A model generated the notes under the pieces. That model had not been told where the DNA came from. It saw only the letters and a program-made list of their open reading frames with translations, and did not search any database. The translations under genes were made by a program, and so were the position numbers. Source: a virus. From it: a stretch of 29,381 bases of DNA. Positions 21,477 to 28,964 of this stretch are shown piece after piece. The stretch spans positions 1 to 29,381 of IMG/VR virus record IMGVR_UViG_3300009285_001659, one strand, 5' to 3'. Within the stretch, counting starts at the first letter, position 1; the number at the start of each line of letters is the position of its first letter.

Positions 21477-22332
21477 TTATAACGATTTAGGACTCAACCA
21501 GTTTTTACAGCCTACTAACTCTCCAGTTACTAACTCAGGTTTTGTTAATGCTTATCAATTTGACTCAAATAATGAAAGAGGAGCTATAACCAGTGCTTTT
21601 ATTCAAGATGCTTCTATTAATAATGCAAAGATAGGAACTGCTGCAATTGGCACTGCTAATATTGGAACTTTAACTTTTAATGAAATATCTGGTGGTACTG
21701 CCACTTTTGGTGGAACTACAAACGGAAATGGATTAGTAGAAGTTTTAAATGAAGCTGGTGGAACAGTTGTTCAGTTGAATAAAGACGGTTTACAGATAAC
21801 GAACGGAAGTATTAGCGTACAAAATAGTTCTGGGTCGACATCTTTTGATCAACTCGGAGTTGTATCAGAACAGAATTTTTTTACATCAACAGCAGAAGTA
21901 ATTTCTTCTGGAACTCAGGAAACAAGTAGTTACAGCTTTGTTGATATTGTTGGAGGGAGCATGTCTTTCACAACGAGCAGAACTAGGCTTTTAAATGTTG
22001 ATTGTCAGCTCGGCTTCTGGGTTTACTCGGGTGTCACTTATGGAACAACCGAATATAGAGGTCTTTGTCAACATACTTTTTACATAGATGGAACACTGAG
22101 TTCTTATGCTCCAGTCATTGAAACAGGATATTTTGGAGTTGGGTCTGGTGCAGAAAGAGCTTTAGGAGCGTATGGGTTGAGTTATGTTAAGTTTGGTCAA
22201 GTTCTAAGCCTTTCTGCTGGAACACACACACTCAAATTGCAATCAAGGTTATATGATTCTAGTTTATCAACTGGAACTCCAGTTTTGCACATATGGGCAT
22301 ACAAAATAGGCTACACTCTACTAGGAACTTAA
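21469..22332 (+). CDS. Tail fibre/spike-like protein (287 aa)
   Basis: Overlaps the previous gene by 8 nt. An N-terminal anchor (YNDLGLNQFLQPTNSP) is followed by repeats of the IGTAAIGTANIGTLTFNEI type, then VVQLNKDGLQITNGSIS (a common fibre motif), and a C-terminal beta-jelly-roll-like domain (FVDIVGGSMSFTTSRTRLL, SAGTHTLKLQSRLYD). A second receptor-interacting protein besides 16955-18064 is likely. Confidence 0.65.
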   Translation: MTNYNDLGLNQFLQPTNSPVTNSGFVNAYQFDSNNERGAITSAFIQDASINNAKIGTAAIGTANIGTLTFNEISGGTATFGGTTNGNGLVEVLNEAGGTVVQLNKDGLQITNGSISVQNSSGSTSFDQLGVVSEQNFFTSTAEVISSGTQETSSYSFVDIVGGSMSFTTSRTRLLNVDCQLGFWVYSGVTYGTTEYRGLCQHTFYIDGTLSSYAPVIETGYFGVGSGAERALGAYGLSYVKFGQVLSLSAGTHTLKLQSRLYDSSLSTGTPVLHIWAYKIGYTLLGT

Positions 22333-22333
22333 T

Positions 22334-22507
22334 ATGAAAACATATATTATGCTTAATGACAAAGGAGAGGCTCAAAATATTTTAGAGTCTAATGATCCAG
22401 GAATTATTATTCCAATAAATAGTATTGATATAACAGATCACAAAAATAAAGAAGAAATTAAACACGATATTAAAAAATATAAAATAAAAGATAAAAAATT
22501 GACATAA
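22334..22507 (+). CDS. Hypothetical small protein (57 aa)
   Basis: ATG 1 nt after the fibre stop. It encodes MKTYIMLNDKGEAQNILES, then a Lys-rich helix (HKNKEEIKHDIKKYKIKDKK). Small genes after fibre genes are often fibre-assembly helpers, but nothing in the sequence proves this. Its last codons (K-L-T-stop) contain the TTGACA of promoter module C. Confidence 0.5.
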   Translation: MKTYIMLNDKGEAQNILESNDPGIIIPINSIDITDHKNKEEIKHDIKKYKIKDKKLT

Positions 22508-22527
22508 ATAGTCTTGTGAATTAGTAT
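22499..22527 (+). promoter_or_regulatory. Late promoter module C (ejection genes)
   Basis: TTGACA (22499-22504), 17 bp, TAGTAT (22522-22527). Expected start A 22534; hairpin CCAG-AATA-CTGG (22535-22546) begins 8 nt after the -10 box. The 14-nt spacer ATATTGTGTACTAG resembles that of module B. A terminator follows. Confidence 0.8.
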
Positions 22528-22560
22528 AAAACTACCAGAATACTGGATATTGTGTACTAG

Positions 22561-22586
22561 AACACCGACTTTTTTCGGTGTTTTTT
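22561..22586 (+). terminator. Promoter-proximal terminator C
   Basis: AACACCGA (22561-22568) pairs perfectly with TCGGTGTT (22575-22582), loop CTTTTT, then T-tract to 22586. It ends 53 nt after the expected start of module C and lies upstream of the ejection genes. Confidence 0.88.
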
Positions 22587-22598
22587 ATTTAAGGAACT

Positions 22599-23555
22599 AT
22601 GGCAAAATCTTTTGATGCTTACATGGCTGAATCAGGAAGGCAAGGTGATCTCGATCAACTTCGCAAAAACTTTGGATATGATAGTGCTAAGTCTCAGTAT
22701 GAATCTAGTGGATCGTATGGTTCTCAACCAAATACATCATCGGTTCAATCTTCTTCTTATGCTCAGCCAAACTTTGAGTCTACCCTAAGTAGGGCAATGG
22801 AAATTCAGAAGCAAGCGGCTCAACCTGCTATTAGTTCGCTTCAAGCAAGTATTCCTGAAATTCAAAAGTCTTATACCTCTCAAACTCAATATGCTAAAGG
22901 TCAAGTTTCTAACCTAGAAAGCAGATACAAAACTCTACTCGATAGTATTAAAACTAATCAAGCAGGTGCGGAAACTACTGCAATTAAAACTACTTCACAG
23001 GAATTAGGTCGTAGAGGAATTGTAGGATCAAGTGGTGTAGCTGATGTAGCTATGCAAGAAGCAGTAAATCCTATTAAGGCTCAATACTCTAATTTATTAA
23101 GTCAAACTGGTGTTTCTCAAGAAGCAGATATAGCCGCTGCTAATCAACAAATCTCCAACTTAGGATTTGCAGAAACAGAAGCAACTAGAAACGTGAATAA
23201 CGCTATTGCTCAATTACAATCTGCTACTACTACAGCAGGAGTTAATCAGGCTTTACAGCAACTGCAACTAGCTCAAACTGATCTACAAAATCAACAACAG
23301 GCAAGTCAATTTGCTGCTCAACAGGCACAGGCAGATAAGATTTATAACACAATTTCACTCCCAGAGAGTCAATATAATATCAATAAACCTTACTCAAGTG
23401 CTGATGGAAGTGGACTAAGTGTAACTGATCTTTTATCTTTATTTGGTGGAGGTGTAACAACTCCACCTACAAAATCAACTGGATTTTCAAACGTAGATAG
23501 TTTAATAGCAGAAGGAAAGTATGATGAGGCTATGCAGCTTCTTCAGAATCCATAA
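22599..23555 (+). CDS. Internal virion/ejection-type protein (318 aa)
   Basis: AAGGAA before ATG. Ser/Gln-rich N-terminus, then a long helical/coiled region (residues ~60-235, many QxxxA and LQxAQ heptads) containing SQELGRRGIVGSSGVADVAM, a motif shared by podovirus-type ejection or tail-tip proteins. The C-terminus has a Gly-rich linker and a short helix (NVDSLIAEGKYDEAMQLLQ) resembling a TPR-like unit. No signal peptide. Likely packaged in the head and released with DNA. Confidence 0.6.
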   Translation: MAKSFDAYMAESGRQGDLDQLRKNFGYDSAKSQYESSGSYGSQPNTSSVQSSSYAQPNFESTLSRAMEIQKQAAQPAISSLQASIPEIQKSYTSQTQYAKGQVSNLESRYKTLLDSIKTNQAGAETTAIKTTSQELGRRGIVGSSGVADVAMQEAVNPIKAQYSNLLSQTGVSQEADIAAANQQISNLGFAETEATRNVNNAIAQLQSATTTAGVNQALQQLQLAQTDLQNQQQASQFAAQQAQADKIYNTISLPESQYNINKPYSSADGSGLSVTDLLSLFGGGVTTPPTKSTGFSNVDSLIAEGKYDEAMQLLQNP

Positions 23556-23557
23556 TT

Positions 23558-25792
23558 ATGGCAGAACCAACTAAAAACAAATTCCAAAAATTACTTTCTT
23601 TTCTTTCACTAGGTGCAGTTGGAGAAAATCTTGGTCTTATGGCTACCGCTCCCACTCTTGGGATTGCTAGCAATCAAAGTAACAAACAACTTGATGAAAT
23701 TAGAAAACAGCAAAAAGCATTGATGGATAAGATTAAAATTACTACTAATCAAGAAGAAAAAACAAAGCTATTAAATCAATCTCGTTTACTTAGTGGACAA
23801 ACAGAAAATGTAGGCAACCAAATTTCTAACTTAACTAATACAGTTAGAAATGTAGGTCAAATCTCAGATCAAGATTTAACTAAAAGTAATTTAGGATTTG
23901 CTCTTGGACAAGCAGGAAGGCAAACTGCTGGACTAGCTTCTTATGCAATCCCATTTGGAAAAGGAACAAAAATTGCTACTAAAGGCATTAATCCATTATT
24001 AGGACTTTTAGGAAAAACAGCAAATCTAGCAACCAACACTTTAATTCCAGGTGCAGGAGTTGGAGCATTGAATTCATTAAGTCAAGAAAATGTAACTGCT
24101 CAAGATGTAAAGAGTGGGGCAGTGGGCGGTGCAATTGGTGCTGGATTATTTAAGGGTGGTACAGAATTATTAAAAGCAGGAGGAAAAGGACTAGCAAAAC
24201 TTGGAGGAAAACTCGTAAATAAAGCTACTGCTAATTTTATTCAAACATCACCCGCAGTATTTCAAAAAGCTGCAGAATCTGGAATTAATGTCAATGATGT
24301 CTTTCAAAAGTACTTCAAAGCTACAGATAAACTTGAAAATTTAATTGGAAAAGTTGGTGGAAAAGGTGAAGGAAAAGTAGCGAAGCTACTTGGAGAATCA
24401 GAAGGAATCATTAATAAAACTATTAAAAACTATGGTAATGATGTTGTTGCTACTGCTGATGACTTAATTAAACCCTTAATAGAGCAAGGACAAAAACTTG
24501 CTAAAGTTCCAGGAAATACACAAAAAGTTCAACAACTTAGTGCTTTTATTGAGGATGTTAAAAAATTATATCCACAGGGTACTAATGCCAAACAACTACT
24601 AGAGTTAAAAAGAATCTTTGATCATCAATTTGGTGCTTCTGTTGTAGATGATGCTACAGGTGCAGTTATTAGAGATGCACAAAAATCAATTGCTAATACC
24701 GCAAGAGGTATATTAAAAAATACATTCTCAACTATTAAAAACGCACTAGATAATGAAAGCGAACTTCTTACTTTAAGACCTATATTGGAAAAAGCTCGTG
24801 CCACTGCAGAAACTACTGCACTAAAACAACCTGGAGGTTTAGGACTTCTTGATTTGATTTTAGGAGTGGGTGGATCAGCAATGGGAAGTCCTGCCGTAGG
24901 ACTTGGACTTGTTGCTGGTAAAAAAGCCCTACAATCTCCAACCGCATTAAATGCTATGGGGAAAACAGCCCAAGCAGTTGGTGGAGCTCAATTGCCATCA
25001 GCTTTAAGTAACATTCTAGGAAAAGTAATGCCACAGTTAGCGGCTAGAACTGGATCAAATCTTGCTACAGGATCAGTCGGTGTTAGTCCCGAACAAGAGC
25101 AAGTAAATGCCGTACAAGATCAACAAAATATACCAAATCAAAATACACCTCCTTCTACTAATAATATACCACTAGCTGAAAGTATTGATATATCTAAATT
25201 ACCACCAGAAAAACAAGCCGCTGCTAAGATGATTCAAGAGGCTAAAGCTGCTGCTCAAGGTGGTGCAATGGGTGGAGTCGGAGAAATAACCCCACAGCAG
25301 GCCATGATGGCTCAGATGTTACTTTCACCTAAAGAACTGACTAAGTTTAATAATATGTATAAGATTCAGCAAGATACTGCTAAGGCTTCTCAAACCAAAG
25401 CACCTTCTGCGGCTTCTCAAACTAAAATAGAACTTGGAAAGTCTGGACTTAGAGCTTTAGATCAGGTAGAAGATATACTTAAAAAAGATCCAAGCAAAGC
25501 TCTCAAGGCATCAATTCCAGGACAACTCGGAGCTAGAGATTATGACTCAGCAGCTTTTAGAGCGGTAGAAGGTCTTTTAAGATCACGCTCTGGTGCAGCA
25601 GTTCCAGAAACAGAAGTTAGACGCTACATGAGAGCTAATTTACCAAGAATAGGTGATACTAAAGGGGATATTAAATTCAAATTAGAATCGTTTAGAAAAG
25701 ACCTAGAGGCTCAAGCTAGTTTTGGTGCTACCGAAGGTGCGGATACAGACGCACTTTTACAGTTACTGGGAGAGCAGGGAATAAACCTATAA
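23558..25792 (+). CDS. Large internal virion/ejection-type protein (744 aa)
   Basis: The largest gene of the window, 2 nt after the previous stop. N-terminal Lys/Gln coiled coil (LDEIRKQQKALMDKIKITTN), Gly/Ala-rich segments that could insert in membranes (GAVGGAIGAGLFKGG; LGLLDLILGVGGSAMGSPAV), a Pro/Asn/Gln linker (~530-560), and a C-terminal domain with RSGAAVPETEVRRYMRANLP followed by GDTKGDIKFKLESFRKDLE, a pattern common in phage internal proteins. No lysozyme motif was found. Probably part of the DNA-ejection channel. Confidence 0.6.
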   Translation: MAEPTKNKFQKLLSFLSLGAVGENLGLMATAPTLGIASNQSNKQLDEIRKQQKALMDKIKITTNQEEKTKLLNQSRLLSGQTENVGNQISNLTNTVRNVGQISDQDLTKSNLGFALGQAGRQTAGLASYAIPFGKGTKIATKGINPLLGLLGKTANLATNTLIPGAGVGALNSLSQENVTAQDVKSGAVGGAIGAGLFKGGTELLKAGGKGLAKLGGKLVNKATANFIQTSPAVFQKAAESGINVNDVFQKYFKATDKLENLIGKVGGKGEGKVAKLLGESEGIINKTIKNYGNDVVATADDLIKPLIEQGQKLAKVPGNTQKVQQLSAFIEDVKKLYPQGTNAKQLLELKRIFDHQFGASVVDDATGAVIRDAQKSIANTARGILKNTFSTIKNALDNESELLTLRPILEKARATAETTALKQPGGLGLLDLILGVGGSAMGSPAVGLGLVAGKKALQSPTALNAMGKTAQAVGGAQLPSALSNILGKVMPQLAARTGSNLATGSVGVSPEQEQVNAVQDQQNIPNQNTPPSTNNIPLAESIDISKLPPEKQAAAKMIQEAKAAAQGGAMGGVGEITPQQAMMAQMLLSPKELTKFNNMYKIQQDTAKASQTKAPSAASQTKIELGKSGLRALDQVEDILKKDPSKALKASIPGQLGARDYDSAAFRAVEGLLRSRSGAAVPETEVRRYMRANLPRIGDTKGDIKFKLESFRKDLEAQASFGATEGADTDALLQLLGEQGINL

Positions 25793-25801
25793 GAAAGATT
25801 T

Positions 25802-26212
25802 ATGACTGAACAAATATTTACAACATCAAACATCACATTTGTAGTTGGAATCATAGGTATAATTATTGGTGTATATAAATCAATCAACAAGCCTCAAGTT
25901 GATCTTGAGAAGAATCAAGCTATTAACGAAGAAAAAGACAAAAGCAAAGCTACTGTTTTACAACAAAAGGAAACTGAAAATAAAGCTATTCTCTTAGCTG
26001 AACAGGTTAAATGGGATAAAGAATCTAACGCTCAAAAGTTTGCAGAAATGGGTATAAGAATAGATAGGGCTTTTGAAGTCGCACAAAATCACATTAATAC
26101 GATCGAAACAGAAGTTAAAAATTTAACTGTATCAGTTGGAGTAATGACTAATAAAATTACTGAATTAAATACAATTCTTATAGAACGATTACCACCAAAC
26201 AAAAACAAATAA
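25802..26212 (+). CDS. Membrane-anchored coiled-coil protein (136 aa)
   Basis: GAAAGA lies before the ATG. One membrane span at ~12-27 (ITFVVGIIGIIIGVY) is followed by ~105 hydrophilic residues with heptads (IETEVKNLTVSVGVMTNKIT). Such proteins next to lysis genes are often holin-like, spanin-like or ejection accessories. Its short basic end (PPNKNK) gives no further clue. Confidence 0.55.
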   Translation: MTEQIFTTSNITFVVGIIGIIIGVYKSINKPQVDLEKNQAINEEKDKSKATVLQQKETENKAILLAEQVKWDKESNAQKFAEMGIRIDRAFEVAQNHINTIETEVKNLTVSVGVMTNKITELNTILIERLPPNKNK

Positions 26213-26217
26213 TATTA

Positions 26218-26264
26218 TAGATAGATATAGTTTTATTTAAATAATAAAGTGATATAAATAGTAT
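26218..26264 (+). promoter_or_regulatory. Leaderless-type promoter of the endolysin
   Basis: 26218-26237 matches 1515-1534 at 18 of 20 positions. GTTTTA (26230-26235), 17 bp, TATAAA (26253-26258), 6 nt, ATG 26265. No Shine-Dalgarno. Lies in the only gap (52 nt) of the ejection-lysis region. Confidence 0.6.
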
Positions 26265-27215
26265 ATGACCTTAGAACAATTTATAGAAAAATATAAGGGC
26301 AAAAAAGTAGAGTATCATTCATATTCTAGCAACTCACTCTATCAGTGTGCAGATTTAGCAAATCAATACATTGTTGAGTGTCTAGGACTCCCCGCTATTA
26401 TTGGTACAAACGCTCAAGACTTCCCTAAAAAAGCAGGTGATAAATACGATTATATTTTAAACACTCCAGATGGTATTCCTAAAAAGGGAGACATAATGAT
26501 CTGGAAGTCAGCAGATAACATTGGTCATATTGCTATTTTTGTCTTAGGGGATGAATTTACTTTTACTTCATTTGATCAAAATTGGCCTACTGGCAGTTCA
26601 TGCTCTCTAGTTAAACACAATTATACTAATGTTTTAGGCTGGTTAAGAGCATTACAAACTACACAAGGAAACAATACGACAGAAAAAACATACACACAAG
26701 AAGAATGGACTAAATTAAGAGCTGAAAATCAGGATAATTGGGACAAATGGCAATTAGAACTTGGAAACAATAAAACTCTAACTTCTGAAAACGAAGGACT
26801 CAAAGAAGAACGAGATTCAATCAAAAATAGATACAATGACTTAATCCAATACATATTCACTAAATGCAATCCTTTAAAGCCTCTAATAGATCAGTCTGAG
26901 GACTCTGCAAAGGCTGAAATCGTCTCTTTAGTGTCTAACATAGACATTCTTAACAACGAGATTAAAACCAACCAAAAACAGGCAGAGAAAAGAGAGCTAG
27001 CACTTGTCAAAGAAAATGAACTCTTACAAGGAAAACTAGATACTCTACAATCTCAATTTGATAAAATGAAAGAAAAACACGCCCAAGAATTAGAAACAAT
27101 GCAAAATAAAATAGATAAGGTTCAAGAACAAGTTGAGGCTAACAACGAAGCTAAACAAGAAAACAATACTTTTAAAACTTGGATAGAAAATATTATTAAA
27201 AAATTGAAAGGTTAA
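26265..27215 (+). CDS. CHAP-type endolysin with coiled-coil C-terminus (316 aa)
   Basis: Residues 1-130 form a CHAP/NlpC-like cysteine peptidase or amidase: C28 in LYQCADLANQY, H88 in NIGHIAIF, and D104/N106 in FDQNW as third residue. PKKGDIMIWK is the usual strand before the His. Such enzymes cleave peptidoglycan peptides. Residues ~140-316 are a long coiled coil (LQGKLDTLQSQFDKMKEKHA) instead of a common wall-binding domain, ending in a basic helix (WIENIIKKLKG). There is no signal peptide, so release depends on the holin 2 nt downstream. Confidence 0.8.
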   Translation: MTLEQFIEKYKGKKVEYHSYSSNSLYQCADLANQYIVECLGLPAIIGTNAQDFPKKAGDKYDYILNTPDGIPKKGDIMIWKSADNIGHIAIFVLGDEFTFTSFDQNWPTGSSCSLVKHNYTNVLGWLRALQTTQGNNTTEKTYTQEEWTKLRAENQDNWDKWQLELGNNKTLTSENEGLKEERDSIKNRYNDLIQYIFTKCNPLKPLIDQSEDSAKAEIVSLVSNIDILNNEIKTNQKQAEKRELALVKENELLQGKLDTLQSQFDKMKEKHAQELETMQNKIDKVQEQVEANNEAKQENNTFKTWIENIIKKLKG

Positions 27216-27216
27216 T

Positions 27217-27567
27217 ATGGAACTTTCACCACTAATGCTTTTGATAGGTCTATTTATCCCAGCTTTGATGGGTCTTGTAACACGCTTAATTAAGGACTCT
27301 GATGGCAGATTTTGGGCTTCGGCTCTCATTTGTACGATAGTTGGAGGTCTAGTCAATTACATAGAGAGAAACGGGGTCTACACGGGCTTAACAATGTCAG
27401 ATATTGTTTACTCTATTGCTTCATCTGCTTTTTCAATGATTGGACTAGCTAAGGTTTCTTATCAGGCTATTTGGGATAATAAAGCCGTAAGTAAGTTATT
27501 ACCTGATGAAATAGCTAAAGATACTGAAACACCTCTCAAGGCTATGGGTTTACAGCCTAAAAAATAG
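27217..27567 (+). CDS. Holin (116 aa)
   Basis: GAAAGG precedes the ATG. Three hydrophobic stretches fit membrane spans (PLMLLIGLFIPALMGLV; FWASALICTIVGGLV; IVYSIASSAFSMIGLAKV) with a charged C-terminal tail (PDEIAKDTETPLKAM). Size, topology and place directly after the endolysin support a holin that opens the inner membrane at lysis. I cannot assign a specific holin family. Confidence 0.75.
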   Translation: MELSPLMLLIGLFIPALMGLVTRLIKDSDGRFWASALICTIVGGLVNYIERNGVYTGLTMSDIVYSIASSAFSMIGLAKVSYQAIWDNKAVSKLLPDEIAKDTETPLKAMGLQPKK

Positions 27568-27570
27568 ACG

Positions 27571-27589
27571 TGCTATACTAATTTAGTAT
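27571..27589 (+). promoter_or_regulatory. Extended -10 promoter overlapped by a palindrome
   Basis: TGC-TATACT (27571-27579) is an extended -10 box; a weak TTTACA lies 19 bp upstream. ATACTA (27575-27580) and TAGTAT (27584-27589) form a perfect 6-bp inverted repeat over the -10 and start region, so a repressor could act here. Drives the gene at 27608. Confidence 0.5.
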
Positions 27590-27607
27590 TAAAAGAAAGG
27601 TTCTTAT

Positions 27608-27769
27608 ATGTTAGTTTCAATACTAATTTTGGTTTTGATCCTGGTTGTTGCATTCTGGATCATAGGTGAAATGAGTCTTCCACACCCAATTAACATGATT
27701 GTTAGAGTTGTGGTTGGGATTGTCGGTTTGATTTACTTATTGAATCTAATCGGTGTAAGACTTCCATAA
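27608..27769 (+). CDS. Small two-span membrane protein (53 aa)
   Basis: GAAAGG precedes the ATG. Two membrane spans (VSILILVLILVVAFWIIG and MIVRVVVGIVGLIYLLNLI) joined by EMSLPHPINM. The layout resembles small phage membrane proteins of the Thivi_2564 type found near lysis genes. It has its own promoter and could adjust lysis timing or be expressed independently of the late operon; inference. Confidence 0.6.
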   Translation: MLVSILILVLILVVAFWIIGEMSLPHPINMIVRVVVGIVGLIYLLNLIGVRLP

Positions 27770-27824
27770 TTGCACCACAAGTATCTAGTTTACTTCCAAT
27801 TTAATTTGGTTTATTCTTAGTTAT

Positions 27825-27913
27825 CTAGCCTTGAAATCTCCCAAGGAAATCTGGGCTATAAATTAAAGATCCATTTATGACAAACCTGGCGGGAAGTTGT
27901 GAATGGATTTTTT
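27825..27913 (+). ncRNA. Candidate ~90-nt phage small RNA
   Basis: Starts with a stem TAGCC (27825-27829)/GGCTA enclosing CCTTG/CAAGG, and ends with a strong terminator AAAGATCCATT (27865-27875)/AATGGATTTTTT (27902-27913) whose loop contains ACAA-AC/GTTGT. About 38 nt upstream is TATCTAGTTTACTTC (27782-27796), close to the upstream element of the leaderless promoters, with TTATTC in the -10 position. It has no ORF. It may also simply be the lysis-operon terminator. Confidence 0.45.
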
Positions 27914-28032
27914 GATACATTGTGTTTAAACTCGTTTTAGTTTATTCTAGATGAGGCGGTTAGTTTCCCCTAAAAACTGCTAGTTTTTAATTTATTGCTT
28001 TCATAATCTTTAAAGACTAATCGCCACTTAAT
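27914..28032 (+). other. Non-coding stretch with inverted repeat
   Basis: The only structure seen is TAAAAACT (27971-27978)-GCT-AGTTTTTA (27982-27989), 8 bp perfect with a 3-nt loop; an operator or weak terminator. With 27770-27824 it forms a 263-base gap without a convincing gene on either strand. Confidence 0.45.
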
Positions 28033-28194
28033 ATGCCCAAAAAGAAAACTAAGAAGATTAAACACCCCTCACTTAAACTTAAATCTACTCAGTTAAAATC
28101 TAAAATACCTAGTAGATTCTCTACTCCTTGGAATGGTATAGAAGAGTATTTTAAACAGTGTGAGAGAAGTGAAAAAACTGCCACTTGTAAATAG
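28033..28194 (+). CDS. Hypothetical basic protein (53 aa)
   Basis: Very basic N-terminus (MPKKKTKKIKHPSLKLKSTQ), then TPWNGIEEYFKQCERSEKTA with two cysteines. No Shine-Dalgarno. A nucleic-acid-binding role is suggested by charge alone. The Lys-rich start resembles many phage small DNA-associated proteins. Weakly supported because the gap upstream is long. Confidence 0.4.
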   Translation: MPKKKTKKIKHPSLKLKSTQLKSKIPSRFSTPWNGIEEYFKQCERSEKTATCK

Positions 28195-28319
28195 GTTCAA
28201 ACATGGTAATAATGGATGTTGCTGATGAAGCACAAACAATGATTATCTCGAGGGATAATTAACCTTCAAAGCCTGTTTCTTAGGCAGTACAGGCACAGAA
28301 GGAAAAGAAAGATAGATAG
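28195..28319 (+). other. Short gap with hairpin and tiny ORF
   Basis: Holds a 19-codon frame (28203-28262, MVIMDVADEAQTMIISRDN) of doubtful reality, and a hairpin GCCTGT (28271-28276)/ACAGGC (28289-28294) with a 12-nt loop that precedes AGAAGGA and the ATAGATAGAT stretch touching ATG 28320. Probably the leader of the replication group. Confidence 0.35.
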
Positions 28320-28511
28320 ATGAAAATTCACGAAATAAATCAAATTGAACCAAAAATGATACCTTTTAAGTGTCCTGTTTGCTCGGGCTTTGGAACACTG
28401 AAATATGGTGAAAAAGTTTGTCATGCCTGTAATGGAAAAGGATATGTAGTAATAAAGAACGCAGAAGAAAGAGAGATAGATAGATATGCAAACGAGAATA
28501 ATTTACACTGA
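28320..28511 (+). CDS. DnaJ-type zinc-finger protein (63 aa)
   Basis: One complete DnaJ-like Cys-rich module: CPVCSGFGTL and CHACNGKGYV, two CxxCxGxG knuckles coordinating one zinc. There is no J domain. Stand-alone fingers of this sort are frequent in phage early regions and probably bind proteins or nucleic acid. AAGGA lies 16 nt upstream, rather far; ATAGATAGAT abuts the ATG. It overlaps the next gene by 26 nt. Confidence 0.65.
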   Translation: MKIHEINQIEPKMIPFKCPVCSGFGTLKYGEKVCHACNGKGYVVIKNAEEREIDRYANENNLH

Positions 28512-28941
28512 GATATGGCAAGATGATTTTTTTGTTGGACTAAACCCTGATGAAAAACTCTTGTTTATTTATTATTTAACCAACGAATCGGTTAATATCA
28601 TTCATTTTTACAAATGTGGAAACAATAGAGTTAAAGCTGATACGGGTATTGATACCCCTATTATTTTACAAGCACAGCAGAAGTTTGAAAAAGAGGGCAA
28701 GATATTCTTTAAGAATGGATATGTATTTTTGCGAAATGCACACCGTTTTGAACGCTATGAAGGCTCTAAGAATGAGATTGCAAAGTCTAAACTCTTCGCT
28801 CGTTTATCAAATGACTTATTAGACTGGTATTCCAAGCTAACTGATACCCCTATCGATACCCTCTATAAATCAGAAATCATAAACCCTAAAACAGAAACCC
28901 TAAATACTAACTCAGTTAACCCCAATGATATTCCTTTTTAA
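28486..28941 (+). CDS. Phage replisome-organizer/DnaD-like replication protein (151 aa)
   Basis: The N-terminal ~110 residues follow the pattern of phage replisome organizers: TEIWQDDFFVGLNPDEKLLFIYYLTNE (split here at 8-24 and 25-34), TGIDTPIILQAQQKFEKEGK, and YVFLRNAHRFERYEG, a winged-helix domain that recruits the helicase. The C-terminus is a Thr/Pro/Asn-rich linker that ends N-D-I-P-F at the stop, the same tip as bacterial SSB, by which SSB recruits PriA, ExoI, RecQ and others. ATAGATAGATAT (28476-28487) overlaps the ATG. This is the only replication gene in the window. Confidence 0.7.
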   Translation: MQTRIIYTEIWQDDFFVGLNPDEKLLFIYYLTNESVNIIHFYKCGNNRVKADTGIDTPIILQAQQKFEKEGKIFFKNGYVFLRNAHRFERYEGSKNEIAKSKLFARLSNDLLDWYSKLTDTPIDTLYKSEIINPKTETLNTNSVNPNDIPF

Positions 28942-28964
28942 TCTAATATATATTTTTGAAATAA

